A stretch of 64,000 nucleotides of DNA from Idiomarina aminovorans (GCF_023155095.1 NZ_JAKNDA010000001.1:124001-188000); one strand, 5' to 3'. Shown: positions 18,873-27,922, numbered from the stretch's first letter. Notes: generated from the letters alone by a model not told the origin. Numbers and translations: made by a program.

Positions 18873-20156
18873 ATGAGCGAAAAGAAAAAACTCAGCCTGA
18901 CCAGCCGTATTGTTATTGGCATGGTTGCTGGGATCATTCTCGGTACCATTATTCGTTACGCAGCCGGTGATAATGCCTGGGTTTCCCTGTATTTAACCAA
19001 TGGGCTTTTTGATGTAGTGGGTCAAATATTCATTACCTCACTGAAAATGCTGGTTGTCCCTTTAGTGTTCGTGTCACTGGTAGTCGGCACTTGCTCGTTA
19101 AGTGATCCCAGTAAGCTTGGGCGTCTAGGTGGAAAAGCGGTTGGCATGTATATGGTAACCACGGCTATTGCCATTAGCTTTGCTATCTTCGCTGCTGTTC
19201 TGGTTCAGCCTGGCTCGGGTATAGAACGAACCTCAGACGCTACCTTTGAACCCAATGAAGCGCCATCGGTGAGTGAAGTTATTATTAATCTATTCCCCGA
19301 TAATCCCATCAACGCTATGGCTGAAGGCAACATGTTGCAAATTATTATTTTTGCACTGTTGTTCGGTATTTCCATGGCGTTAGTCGGCAAACCGGGCGAG
19401 CGTTTGAAAGGTTTTTTCGATGACTTAAACGCGGTCATTATGAAGCTGGTGGTTATTTTAATGAACCTCGCACCTTATGGTGTGTTTGCGCTAATGGCTA
19501 AGTTATTCACTGAAATTGGCGTGGAAATGATAGGCAGCCTCGCGAAATACTTCCTGTTGGTTCTGTTTGTATTGCTCGCCCATGGCTTAATTGTTTATCC
19601 GTTGTTTATGCGTGTTCTGGCTCGAGTTAAGCCCGGTATTTTCCTGCGTAAAATGCGAGATGCGCAATTGTTTGGTTTCAGCACGGCCAGCAGTAATGCG
19701 ACGATGCCAATCACTCTGGAAACCGTTACTCGTCGTTTAGGGGGTAGCAACAGTGTTGGGTCTTTCACCGTGCCTTTAGGCGCTACTATCAATATGGATG
19801 GTACGGCTATTATGCAGGGAGTTGCGACAGTCTTTATTGCGCAGGTCTATGGACTGGATTTAGGCATAGCCGAGTACTTGATGGTGATTATGACGGCAAC
19901 CCTGGCTTCTGTTGGTACCGCGGGTGTTCCCGGCGTTGGCCTTATTATGTTAGCCATGGTTCTGCAACAAGTCGGTCTTCCGGTCGAAGGTATTGGCCTG
20001 ATTATTGGTGTGGATCGGTTGCTGGATATGACCCGAACCGCAGTGAATGTCACTGGTGATGCAATGGTTAGCTCTGTGGTTGCACGCTCAGAAAACGATT
20101 TTGATGAAGACGTATACTACGACAAAGACGCGGGCAAGAAGCTGGAAGAGCTCTAG
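18873..20156 (+). CDS. dicarboxylate/amino acid:cation symporter (DAACS family)
   Basis: The 427-residue integral membrane transporter has the family signatures in order: an N-terminal helix SRIVIGMVAGIILGTIIR, the serine-rich re-entrant loop GFSTASSNATMPIT, the substrate/Na+ motif GATINMDGTAIMQG, the second re-entrant loop SVGTAGVPGVG and the substrate-binding helix GVDRLLDMTRTAVNVTGDA. The arginine in MTRTAVNV suits acidic substrates such as glutamate, aspartate or C4-dicarboxylates. SD AAAGGA precedes the ATG. A weak hairpin with six T's lies just upstream at 18827-18849 and may end the sohB transcript. The gene converges on miaE. Confidence 0.9.
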   Translation: MSEKKKLSLTSRIVIGMVAGIILGTIIRYAAGDNAWVSLYLTNGLFDVVGQIFITSLKMLVVPLVFVSLVVGTCSLSDPSKLGRLGGKAVGMYMVTTAIAISFAIFAAVLVQPGSGIERTSDATFEPNEAPSVSEVIINLFPDNPINAMAEGNMLQIIIFALLFGISMALVGKPGERLKGFFDDLNAVIMKLVVILMNLAPYGVFALMAKLFTEIGVEMIGSLAKYFLLVLFVLLAHGLIVYPLFMRVLARVKPGIFLRKMRDAQLFGFSTASSNATMPITLETVTRRLGGSNSVGSFTVPLGATINMDGTAIMQGVATVFIAQVYGLDLGIAEYLMVIMTATLASVGTAGVPGVGLIMLAMVLQQVGLPVEGIGLIIGVDRLLDMTRTAVNVTGDAMVSSVVARSENDFDEDVYYDKDAGKKLEEL

Positions 20157-20165
20157 TCAGTCTGT

Positions 20166-20197
20166 AAAAAACCGGTGCACACCTAGGTGTGCGCCGG
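20166..20197 (-). terminator. miaE terminator with the stop codon in the hairpin
   Basis: On the minus strand CCGGCGCACACC (20197-20186) pairs with GGTGTGCACCGG (20183-20172) through one wobble and is followed by six T's (20171-20166). The miaE TAG (20185-20183) lies in the tip, so the last five codons form the 5' arm. Confidence 0.85.
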
Positions 20198-20965
20198 TAC
20201 TCCTGAATGAAAGCGTAATTTGTTATCTTCTGCGCTAATTAATTCCGCCTCCCAGGTTCTGAATTCATTCACCCTTTCCGTAATATCTGTCCCACTCAGC
20301 TTTTGGGCTAATTCAAGATAATCCTGGTAATGCCGGGCTTCTGAACGCAGAAGCGAGACATAAAACCGGGCAATGTCATCGTCCAGGTGCGGTGCCAGTG
20401 CAGCAAAGCGTTCACACGAGCGTGCTTCAATAAGTGCCCCTATAATCAGTTTGTCGATTAGAGCCTGTGGCTCGTAAGTACGCACGTGGCGGATAAGTTG
20501 TGCGGCATAGCGAGAGGCGCTGAGTTTATATAAGGGAATATTGCGGCGCTGCATAATTTCCAGAACTTGCTGAAAGTGATGTAGCTCCTCCCGAATTAAA
20601 CGGGACATTTTATCAATAATTTCGTCGGCGTAAGGTTGTGACTCCGCAGCTTGCAAGGCGTGTGAAAGTTGTTTGCTCTGCTTGAGTTGATCAAAGTTTC
20701 CCAGCCCGCGGTAGACCAGATCTTCATAAGGTTGCAAAGCATCCAGTAAGGCCTGACCGTGGCCTTCATTCACAGCGTAACGACGCAGCAACAGAGCAGC
20801 ACTTTGAGCGGCTTTAAGCTCGCAATGCAAGTGATCAAGTAATATTACGGGTAAGTTTTCTGCCAGAGAAGCTTGTTGCACCCACTTTTGCGGAGTTCTG
20901 CAAAGCAAAAAATTGTGTATAGGGTCCAGTAGGTTTAAATAGGGTTCGACAACGTTATGATTCAC
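20183..20965 (-). CDS. miaE: tRNA-(ms2io6A37) hydroxylase MiaE
   Basis: MiaE is a non-haem diiron monooxygenase that hydroxylates the isopentenyl group of ms2i6A at tRNA position 37. The protein of about 260 residues shows the expected carboxylate/histidine ligand segments DHLHCELKAAQSA, REELHHFQQVL, IEARSCERF and SEARHYQDYL. I choose the GTG at 20965, because AGGA sits five bases upstream of it. The ATG at 20971 lies inside that SD, and choosing it would add two residues. The C-terminal codons are shared with the terminator hairpin. The gene stands alone between the symporter and the Yip1 gene. Confidence 0.93.
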   Translation of the reverse strand: MNHNVVEPYLNLLDPIHNFLLCRTPQKWVQQASLAENLPVILLDHLHCELKAAQSAALLLRRYAVNEGHGQALLDALQPYEDLVYRGLGNFDQLKQSKQLSHALQAAESQPYADEIIDKMSRLIREELHHFQQVLEIMQRRNIPLYKLSASRYAAQLIRHVRTYEPQALIDKLIIGALIEARSCERFAALAPHLDDDIARFYVSLLRSEARHYQDYLELAQKLSGTDITERVNEFRTWEAELISAEDNKLRFHSGVPAHT

Positions 20966-21034
20966 AACCATCCTTTTTGACTTAAAAGTGCAAAATAAAT
21001 TAACAAGTTCGGCATTTTTCTATAACAAAAGGCC

Positions 21035-21063
21035 TTGACAGAAAAGAGGTGGTGCTGAATATT
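21035..21063 (+). promoter_or_regulatory. sigma-70-like promoter of the Yip1 gene
   Basis: A perfect -35 TTGACA (21035-21040) is followed after 17 bases by AATATT (21058-21063). The predicted leader is about 90 bases. Confidence 0.5.
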
Positions 21064-21125
21064 AGACACATGGGGTGAATTTTTCAGCAGAACCCATATT
21101 GAAATTATAACGTATTTAAGAATTT

Positions 21126-21140
21126 CGCGGTATGACCGCG
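21126..21140 (+). promoter_or_regulatory. GC hairpin in the Yip1 gene leader
   Basis: CGCGGT (21126-21131) and ACCGCG (21135-21140) pair perfectly with a three-base loop, ending six bases before the SD GGGGAAG. It could influence translation or mRNA stability; no function is known. Confidence 0.35.
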
Positions 21141-21160
21141 TGCTATGGGGAAGTGAAATT

Positions 21161-21760
21161 ATGATACTGAATCATATTTGGGGCTTATACGCTCATCCGG
21201 TTCAAGAATGGAAGTCAATAGACAGTAAGCGGGAGAGTTTTCTTTATTCGTGCTCTCACATTCTGTTAGTTGCAATTTTACCGTGTTTGGCCGCCTATTA
21301 TGGCTCCGCTCATATAGGCTGGAGCATTGGAACTCGTGAATCTATTTACTTGACGCAAAACAGCGCTGTCATGATGGGCGTTGCAATGTACATCGGTATA
21401 TTGGGTGCAACTTTTGCGCTGGCCTACTTAATTTATTGGATGGCAAAAACTTTTGGTGCTGATCCAAGTTATACCAAGTCTCTTGAATTAGCCGCTTATG
21501 CTGCAACTCCGGTCATTATGTCGGGAATTGCCTCGCTGTATCCTGAGCTCTGGTTTACAACTGTTGTCTTTCTTGGCGGTGTGGCTTATTCCGTTTACCT
21601 GCTTTACTCAGGCCTGCCGGTTATTATGCACATTCCTGAAGAGCGCGGCTTTCTTTACGCCAGTTCGGTGGTGACCGCAGGTCTTATTGCCATGGTGGTA
21701 TTGATGGCTACGACAGCAATCTTGTGGACTAATGGTTTCGGACCAGACTTCATGTCCTAA
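21161..21760 (+). CDS. Yip1 family inner-membrane protein
   Basis: The product has about 199 residues with five hydrophobic segments and the Yip1/DUF1282 start MILNHIWGLYAHPVQEW, which is well conserved in marine gammaproteobacteria. ELAAYAATPVIMSGIASLYP and LYSGLPVIMHIPEERG are further family segments. The function is not established. An upstream in-frame GTG at 21140 exists, but the SD GGGGAAG at 21147-21153 fits only the ATG at 21161. A strong bidirectional terminator follows and is shared with the convergent aminopeptidase gene. Confidence 0.8.
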   Translation: MILNHIWGLYAHPVQEWKSIDSKRESFLYSCSHILLVAILPCLAAYYGSAHIGWSIGTRESIYLTQNSAVMMGVAMYIGILGATFALAYLIYWMAKTFGADPSYTKSLELAAYAATPVIMSGIASLYPELWFTTVVFLGGVAYSVYLLYSGLPVIMHIPEERGFLYASSVVTAGLIAMVVLMATTAILWTNGFGPDFMS

Positions 21761-21776
21761 ATAAGACGTTGAATAG

Positions 21777-21817
21777 AAAAAGGCCCAATTCCATTGAACC
21801 GGAACTGGGCCTTTTTT
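21777..21817. terminator. bidirectional terminator between yip1 and the M17 peptidase gene
   Basis: AAAAAGGCCCAATTCC (21777-21792) pairs with GGAACTGGGCCTTTTT (21801-21816) with one mismatch. The A-run and T-run flanks serve both strands. Confidence 0.9.
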
Positions 21818-21833
21818 ATGGCATTTAATACCG

Positions 21834-23378
21834 TTATTTTTTCAGGTAATGTCCGGCTAAACAGGTAACCGGTGCAGCTGTCGGTTTTCCATGTTGCCAG
21901 TCACCACCTTCAACACCGCTGCCGGCTATATCAATGTGGATGTAGCTGATAGGATGCTCGCTGTCGATGCCGTGGTTGTCGAGCCCGGAAACGCCGCTTA
22001 AAAATGCCATAGGGAATTGGTGTCCACGAGGGGTGGCTGCTGAAGGACCATTGTTAGATGAGAGTAAATCATCACACAAGGTACGGCCTTTCACAAAATC
22101 AAAGTCTTCACGACGCGACCAGGAAATTTCGGTTGGGTCACCATAAGCCTCACCAGCGTCAAATAAGTCCTGAGCGAGGTTTTGGCGACGCGCATGACCA
22201 TTCGGTACCAGTGCGCTATAAGGCCCTTTTGATAACGCCGCATGGCCTGTCAGAGTGGCTACGGTATAAAGCTCGTGTTCACCATCACCTTTTGCCGCTT
22301 CTTCACGCAAATGTGACAGCAAGTCAGCCATAACAAGGCGGCCTTCGGCGTCGGTATTACCAATGCGTACACGCTTACCACTATGACCAGTAATGATTTC
22401 ATCGGCGACAAAGGCATCGGAACCAATGCTGTTACGTACTGCACCAATCTCCGCTATCACGTTAAGGTGTTCAGGTTGTAATTCCGCTACGGTTTTCATG
22501 AAACCAGCGACGCCTGCGGCACCACCTTTGTCGCGGCTCATACCGGCCATATGACCGCCAACTTTCAGGTCAGCGCCACCGGTATCATAGACAATGCCTT
22601 TACCGGCAAACATGACGGTACGCTCGGGTTTGCTGCCATGGTACTCGAGACGGATAACGCATGGGCGGTGGCGTTCCACGGCCATTGATGAACGACCAAC
22701 AGCAGCCAGTAATGGATATTCGTGCTGTAGTTGTTGGTAATCATCTATAACGGTAACTTTAACCGAAGTGTGTGCGAAAGCATGGCGGCAATATTCGGCA
22801 AAACGTGGTGGCGCCATGCGCTCAGGCTCTGTGCCTGCAAGGTCACGCGCAACACGTTTGCCGGCTTCGACTGCCATTGCCCAGTCAGCATCGAGCTCAC
22901 CGACCAGAATAACGCTTTGAGTGGGCTCAATGGCTTCTTCGCCATGAGCCTCGCGAGCTTCCAGTGGCTGATAAAGCGCCTGAGAAAAACCCAGATAAGC
23001 CGCTAAAAAAGCTTGCTGATAGCGTTCACCGTTAATATCTATGTTGTTAAGTGCAATAACCGGGTGGCGGGCACCGGCATCTTGCGCGACTTTTGCCGCG
23101 GCATGTGCTGCATCAAAAACCTGACGGACATCGTCAAAGTCCCGGTTTAACGGACCGGTTGGTGCTGCGATTAAACGTTGACCGGGTACGCCGTTAGCTT
23201 GCAATAATAAAGGTTGCTTACCAACTCGCTGGTCTGTGGTTTGTGCCTGCTGAATGGTTTCAGCCAAAGCTGAATCGTCAACAGAGTCAAAGTTTCCAAT
23301 TAAGATAAGTGCGTCAGTACCATCTTTCGAATATGCGTCAGCCAGTGAGCTGACAATTTGCAGTTGTGCAAATGCCAT
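21834..23378 (-). CDS. M17 family (leucyl-type) aminopeptidase
   Basis: This is a metallo-aminopeptidase of about 514 residues, probably cytoplasmic. M17 signatures are present: AGKGIVYDTGGADLKVGG (with catalytic Lys and metal Asp), SRDKGGAAG and NTDAEGRLVMAD (metal Asp/Glu and catalytic Arg). The sequence departs from PepA (for example DKGGAAG for DMGGAA), so it is a peptidase-B-like branch and not PepA itself. The start at 23378 is set by SD AAGAGG nine bases upstream. A longer reading from 23438 would run into the end of cysS. It lies 28 bases downstream of cysS in the same direction, so the two are probably co-transcribed. A strong terminator follows. Confidence 0.88.
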   Translation of the reverse strand: MAFAQLQIVSSLADAYSKDGTDALILIGNFDSVDDSALAETIQQAQTTDQRVGKQPLLLQANGVPGQRLIAAPTGPLNRDFDDVRQVFDAAHAAAKVAQDAGARHPVIALNNIDINGERYQQAFLAAYLGFSQALYQPLEAREAHGEEAIEPTQSVILVGELDADWAMAVEAGKRVARDLAGTEPERMAPPRFAEYCRHAFAHTSVKVTVIDDYQQLQHEYPLLAAVGRSSMAVERHRPCVIRLEYHGSKPERTVMFAGKGIVYDTGGADLKVGGHMAGMSRDKGGAAGVAGFMKTVAELQPEHLNVIAEIGAVRNSIGSDAFVADEIITGHSGKRVRIGNTDAEGRLVMADLLSHLREEAAKGDGEHELYTVATLTGHAALSKGPYSALVPNGHARRQNLAQDLFDAGEAYGDPTEISWSRREDFDFVKGRTLCDDLLSSNNGPSAATPRGHQFPMAFLSGVSGLDNHGIDSEHPISYIHIDIAGSGVEGGDWQHGKPTAAPVTCLAGHYLKK

Positions 23379-23406
23379 AAAAATAAACCTCTTAATCAGT
23401 TGTCGG

Positions 23407-24786
23407 TTAAGCGCGACGCCAGCGGGTGCCTTGTGCACCGTCTTCTAAGACTATGCCCATATTGGTTAATTCATCACGGGCTTCGTCTGCAGCACCCCAG
23501 TCTTTATCTGCCCGGGCCTGATTTCGCTTAGCGATTAACGCTTCAATTTTGGCGACATCATCTTCGTCACCTTGTAAAAACTCTTCCGGGGACTGTTGCA
23601 GTAGTCCCATAACACCAGCGAGCTCAATGAGAATATGTGCCAGCTGAGCAGCAATAGTCGGCTCAATTTCGCGGTTGCGGTTAATTTCACGGGCAACTTC
23701 AAAAAGCACACTCATGGCTTCCGGTGCGTTCAGGTCATCATCCATAGCCTGCTGAAAGCTCTGCCAGTATTTACTGCGCAACTCGTTACTCGCAGCTTGC
23801 GGAGCAATATCACGCAGTGCTGTGTATAAACGTTCCAGCGCTGAATGCGCTTGATCAAGATTTTCCTGAGTATAGTTCAGTTGCGAGCGATAATGGCTCG
23901 ACAATAAGAAGTATCGAACGGTTTCAGCATCGTACTGTTCCAGTACGCTACGAATGGTAAAAAAGTTGCCCAGTGACTTAGACATTTTTTCATTATCCAC
24001 CTGCACCATACCACTGTGCATCCAGTACTTAACATACTCAGAATGATTGGCGCAGCAGCTTTGCGCAATTTCATTTTCATGATGCGGGAAGGACAGATCA
24101 GCGCCGCCGCCATGAATGTCAAAGGTAGTGCCCAAGTGCTTTTTGTTCATAGCTGAACATTCAATGTGCCAGCCGGGCCGTCCTTCGCCCCAGGGTGATG
24201 ACCAGCTTGGCTCACCGGCTTTTGCCGCTTTCCACAGGACGAAGTCGAGCGGGTCTTGTTTGGCTGAATCAACGTCAACCCGGGCACCAGCCTGTAACTG
24301 CTCTAAATCCTGACCGCTAAGTTTGCCATAGTCGTTGAATGTGGAAACATTGAACAGAACGTCACCATTACCAGCCTCGTAGGCGTTGTCTTTGTCGATG
24401 AGTCGTTGAATCATCTGGATAATTTCATCCATATGGGTGGTGACACGGGGTTCGATATCGGGACGAATGAGGTTTAAGGCGTCAAAATCCTTGTGCATCT
24501 CATCAATAAAGCGCTCGGTGACCTCATGAAAGTCTTCGCCGTTTTCAGCTGCGCGTTTAATAATTTTGTCGTCCAGGTCAGTAATATTACGCACGTATTT
24601 AACGTCATAACCCAGTTTTCGTAAATAGCGCACAACAATATCAAACGCCACATAGGTTCTGGCATGACCAATATGGCAATAGTCGTAGGTGGTAACACCG
24701 CACACATAAATACCCACGTGGCCGGGTTTAATAGGCTCGAATGACTGCTTTTTACGGGTCAGGGTATTAAATACGGTTAATGCCAT
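23407..24786 (-). CDS. cysS: cysteinyl-tRNA synthetase
   Basis: CysRS charges tRNA-Cys. The 459-residue length is normal for this class I enzyme. The zinc ligand Cys29 is in YVCGVT, the HIGH motif is at residues 38-41 (CHIGHARTY), further zinc-site residues are in HIECSAMN and [11 protein letters not shown], and the signature loop is KMSKSLGN. The C-terminal anticodon-binding extension ends in GTRWRRA. It is transcribed divergently from ppiB, the same arrangement as in many gammaproteobacteria, and is followed by the M17 aminopeptidase gene. Confidence 0.97.
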   Translation of the reverse strand: MALTVFNTLTRKKQSFEPIKPGHVGIYVCGVTTYDYCHIGHARTYVAFDIVVRYLRKLGYDVKYVRNITDLDDKIIKRAAENGEDFHEVTERFIDEMHKDFDALNLIRPDIEPRVTTHMDEIIQMIQRLIDKDNAYEAGNGDVLFNVSTFNDYGKLSGQDLEQLQAGARVDVDSAKQDPLDFVLWKAAKAGEPSWSSPWGEGRPGWHIECSAMNKKHLGTTFDIHGGGADLSFPHHENEIAQSCCANHSEYVKYWMHSGMVQVDNEKMSKSLGNFFTIRSVLEQYDAETVRYFLLSSHYRSQLNYTQENLDQAHSALERLYTALRDIAPQAASNELRSKYWQSFQQAMDDDLNAPEAMSVLFEVAREINRNREIEPTIAAQLAHILIELAGVMGLLQQSPEEFLQGDEDDVAKIEALIAKRNQARADKDWGAADEARDELTNMGIVLEDGAQGTRWRRA

Positions 24787-24906
24787 AATGTTTGGTTCTC
24801 TTACTTATCTGACGGTTAGCGATGAAAACTGGGGGCTTATGATACCACCGATGACGCTGCTCTGGTACACTATCAGCTGGTTTAGTCAATGAAACAGGTA
24901 CATTCC

Positions 24907-25404
24907 ATGCAAGTCGTTTTACACACCAATTATGGTGATATTACTTTAGAAATGCACAACGAAACCGCACCTAAGACGGTAGAAAACTTTTTACAGTATG
25001 CTCGTGAGGGCTTTTATGACGGTACGATTTTCCACCGTATTATCAGTAACTTCATGGTGCAGGGTGGTGGTTTTGAACCCGGTATGAAGCAAAAAGAAAC
25101 GCGCGATAATATTGAAAACGAAGCACCGACCGCCAAGCCTAATGTGCTGGGTTCCGTGGCTATGGCACGCACGCCGGATCCCCACTCAGCATCGTCGCAG
25201 TTTTTTATCAATGTGAATGACAATGCCTTTTTAAACTTTCAGAATGAAACACCTAACGGTTATGGTTACTGCGTATTTGCTGAAGTCGTTGACGGTATGG
25301 ACGTGGTGAATGCCATGAAGGACGTAAAAACAGGCACAGCAGGCTTTCATCAGGACGTACCGGTGGAAGACGTGGTTATTGAAAGCGTATCGGTTAACGA
25401 CTGA
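24907..25404 (+). CDS. ppiB: cyclophilin-type peptidyl-prolyl isomerase B
   Basis: This is a cytoplasmic cyclophilin of 165 residues that catalyses proline isomerisation. It shows TNYGDITLEMHNETAPKTVE, the active-site arginine in IFHRIISNFMVQGG, MARTPDPHSASSQFFINV and GYGYCVFAEVVDGMDVV. There is no signal peptide, so it is PpiB rather than PpiA. I choose the ATG at 24907 (MQVVLHTNYG). An ATG at 24889 would add six unconserved residues. lpxH starts 4 bases after its stop, the usual ppiB-lpxH pair. Confidence 0.95.
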   Translation: MQVVLHTNYGDITLEMHNETAPKTVENFLQYAREGFYDGTIFHRIISNFMVQGGGFEPGMKQKETRDNIENEAPTAKPNVLGSVAMARTPDPHSASSQFFINVNDNAFLNFQNETPNGYGYCVFAEVVDGMDVVNAMKDVKTGTAGFHQDVPVEDVVIESVSVND

Positions 25405-25408
25405 CTTT

Positions 25409-26110
25409 ATGACCACCGGCTTTATTGCTGATTTACACTTAAGCCCCGGGCGGCCAGATATTCTGGCTGCCTTTAGTGATTTTTGTCAGCAACATCAGTG
25501 GCTTGATGCGCTTTATATTCTGGGTGATTTGTTTGATGCCTGGCTTGGGGACGATGACAATAGTGAATTTTCTGCACAAATCAAAGAGCAGCTCAAGCAA
25601 CTGAGCGACAATGGTGTACGACTGTATTTTATGGCGGGTAACCGCGACTTTATGGTGGGTGAACGTTTTGCCAGTGAAGTCGGATTAACAATTCTCCCCG
25701 ATGAAACGGTCATTAACTTGTATGGTGAGCGCGTACTTCTGATGCATGGCGATACCTTGTGTACCTTAGATAAAGGCTACCTGCGCTATCGTTCATTTAT
25801 TCAAAATCCGTTGGTTAAAGGTTTTATGCGCAATTTACCTTTACCGTGGCGAATGCGTATTGCCAGTCGGTTACGACAAAAGTCCAGCAGTCAAAAACCT
25901 GAATTAACGCCAGAGCAGCTTTACAAAATGGACGCTCAGCACAGCGAAGTTTTAAGAGTGATGCAAAAGCATGATGTTAATCAGTTAATTCATGGGCACA
26001 CTCACCGGCCGGCGGTGCATTGTTTCAACCTTGCTGACGGTTCATCGGCTAAGCGCATTGTTTTAGGTGACTGGTATCAACAGGCCAGTACTTACCTCAT
26101 CTCCAGATAG
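25409..26110 (+). CDS. lpxH: UDP-2,3-diacylglucosamine diphosphatase LpxH
   Basis: LpxH hydrolyses UDP-2,3-diacylglucosamine to lipid X in lipid A biosynthesis at the inner-membrane surface. The 233-residue calcineurin-like phosphoesterase has metal ligands Asp8 and His10 (ADLHLSP), then LGDLFDAWLGDD, AGNRDFMVG, LMHGDTLCT and HGHTHRP. The start ATG at 25409 is four bases after the ppiB stop; a longer reading would begin inside ppiB. Its last 19 bases overlap, on the opposite strand, the end of the acyltransferase gene at 26092. Confidence 0.96.
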   Translation: MTTGFIADLHLSPGRPDILAAFSDFCQQHQWLDALYILGDLFDAWLGDDDNSEFSAQIKEQLKQLSDNGVRLYFMAGNRDFMVGERFASEVGLTILPDETVINLYGERVLLMHGDTLCTLDKGYLRYRSFIQNPLVKGFMRNLPLPWRMRIASRLRQKSSSQKPELTPEQLYKMDAQHSEVLRVMQKHDVNQLIHGHTHRPAVHCFNLADGSSAKRIVLGDWYQQASTYLISR

Positions 26111-27795
26111 CGTTTACGTTTTTTAGCGCTTAACTTCATGGTGTCCACTAAAACCAGCCCATCTATTGAATGATTAAAGTCCGGGTCAACACCAAACTCT
26201 AAAAATTGAACACCGCCTGGCTCACATAATTCGGAGTATTGTTTATAAAGTGTGGGAACGGCAGAACCAATATTGGCCATATAACCTTTTAGCAGAGCAA
26301 ACTCATCACCATAATTTCCTCCGCTAAAATCAGGTACGGTTGAATGGCTGTTTAAACGGTAAGGAATATTGGCTGTGGCCATCGGGGTCTGAGGCGGAAA
26401 GTGGGCACTATAAAATTTCACTAAAGCGGCTTGAGCGTCTTTAGGTAAAGCGTTACTGATACTAACAGAGCCAAACAGGTAGCGATAATCAGGGTGTTTA
26501 CGCAACAGCGCTCCAATGCCAACCCACAGATAGTCAAGGCTTCGTTTTCCCCAGTATTTTGGCTGTACAAACGAGCGGCCCAGCTCAAGGCTTTGTGGAA
26601 ACATCGCTTTCATCGTATCGGTAAACTGGTAGAAGTCATCACTATAAAGCCCGCTTTGCCCATGAGATTCAATGATCTTTTTACAGTCACCTAAGCGATA
26701 AGCGCCGGCAATTTCAAGATCATCAGGATCCCAGAGTATCAGGTGCATATACCAGGTGTCGTATGCGTCGAGATCGCGCTTGCGCCAGGTTCCTTCGCCG
26801 ACCATACGAAATGCAATTTCTCTTAGCCTGCCAATTTCCCGGAGAATAGGAGAGCTGCCATTAAATTCATACCGGTAAATCTTTTTGCCGCAGGGCGTAT
26901 CACCCAGTAACTCACAGGATTCAATCGCGGCTTTCAGGGGTTGACGCGGCTCCGGCCGGGCAATAGCGGTTTGAACCGGAAAAATATTTTTCTTTTGAGT
27001 TCCTACCCGATACAAGTGCTTTTTAAAGAGCTTCACTTGTTGGTTAATTCCGAAACCTTGCTTTAAAAACGCTTCAACCGGTATTCTTTGACCGATATGG
27101 CATTTAACGTGTTTTCGTTGTTGGCGAAACATTTCTTTAATAAGGAGCATTGTGGCTAAGGGTTTGTAGACCATTGAAGCGGTGTAAAACCAGGCTGAAT
27201 TATGGGCCTCAAGCCTTATTGGCAGCACGTCGCTATGAGTGACTTTAGCGATTTTTAAAAAACCATTTTGCCAGTGGGTATCACGCACGCCATTAGGGCG
27301 TAAGCGGGAAACTTCACCGGCCGGAAAGAGTATAACGCAACCTTCGTCATGCAAATGGCTGTGTATATTGCGGATGTCTTTGCGGCTGGGTTTTCCGCCA
27401 AAAACGTTGACTGGCAGCAGCAGTGAATGAAGTGGCTTGAGTTCAGACAACCATTCATTTGCGACAATTTTCACATCGCTTCGTATTTCATTCACAAGTT
27501 TTAGTAGTGCCAGGCCATCAAGAGAACCTATCGGGTGGTTAGCAATAATGACTAAACGTCCGCTGACCGGAATATTATCCAGCTCTTGTGAAGCGTAGGT
27601 ATAAGTGAAATTGAAGTAATCCAGAGCATGTTCAACAAAGTCAATGCCTTCTAACGACGGCGCGCTTTCTCCAAATATCTGAAGGTCTTGTTCATGCAAA
27701 AGGCTACGTAAAACCCAGGCCGTTGGCTTCTCCAGCCAGGGTTTTCCTTTAATTCGGGGAAGCTTGTCATTAACAACTTTGTCGACAGATAACAT
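26092..27795 (-). CDS. bifunctional PlsC-like / GNAT-like acyltransferase (OlsF-like)
   Basis: The 567-residue protein joins two acyltransferase modules. Residues about 60-260 are PlsC-like: the catalytic motif is NHPIGSLDG with His87 and Asp93 (an HX5D spacing), followed by FPAGEVSR. Residues about 300-550 resemble the OlsB/hemolysin N-acyltransferase family: EIGRLREIAFRMVGEG, LGRSFVQPKYWGKRSLDYLW and LFGSVSISN. This order is that of OlsF, which makes ornithine lipid by N- and then O-acylation of ornithine. I infer an aminolipid synthase. SD GGAG lies five bases before the ATG. The 3' end overlaps lpxH by 19 bases antisense. An alternative is a housekeeping lysophospholipid acyltransferase with a passenger domain. 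Confidence 0.75.
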   Translation of the reverse strand: MLSVDKVVNDKLPRIKGKPWLEKPTAWVLRSLLHEQDLQIFGESAPSLEGIDFVEHALDYFNFTYTYASQELDNIPVSGRLVIIANHPIGSLDGLALLKLVNEIRSDVKIVANEWLSELKPLHSLLLPVNVFGGKPSRKDIRNIHSHLHDEGCVILFPAGEVSRLRPNGVRDTHWQNGFLKIAKVTHSDVLPIRLEAHNSAWFYTASMVYKPLATMLLIKEMFRQQRKHVKCHIGQRIPVEAFLKQGFGINQQVKLFKKHLYRVGTQKKNIFPVQTAIARPEPRQPLKAAIESCELLGDTPCGKKIYRYEFNGSSPILREIGRLREIAFRMVGEGTWRKRDLDAYDTWYMHLILWDPDDLEIAGAYRLGDCKKIIESHGQSGLYSDDFYQFTDTMKAMFPQSLELGRSFVQPKYWGKRSLDYLWVGIGALLRKHPDYRYLFGSVSISNALPKDAQAALVKFYSAHFPPQTPMATANIPYRLNSHSTVPDFSGGNYGDEFALLKGYMANIGSAVPTLYKQYSELCEPGGVQFLEFGVDPDFNHSIDGLVLVDTMKLSAKKRKRYLEMR

Positions 27796-27870
27796 AAATG
27801 CTCCGGCAGTGTCGTTATCGATATCAAAAGTGTAGGTCGGGTTAATGACAGTTTAATGACGTTAAGAAAT

Positions 27871-27894
27871 AAAAAAGGGACCTTGCGGTCCCTT
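27871..27894 (-). terminator. intrinsic terminator of the M28 peptidase gene
   Basis: On the minus strand AAGGGACC pairs perfectly with GGTCCCTT around a four-base loop and runs into six T's. It lies between the M28 gene and the OlsF-like gene, so these are separate units. Confidence 0.85.
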
Positions 27895-27922
27895 AGTTTT
27901 TAATCGTTATTTTTCTGTCAGT

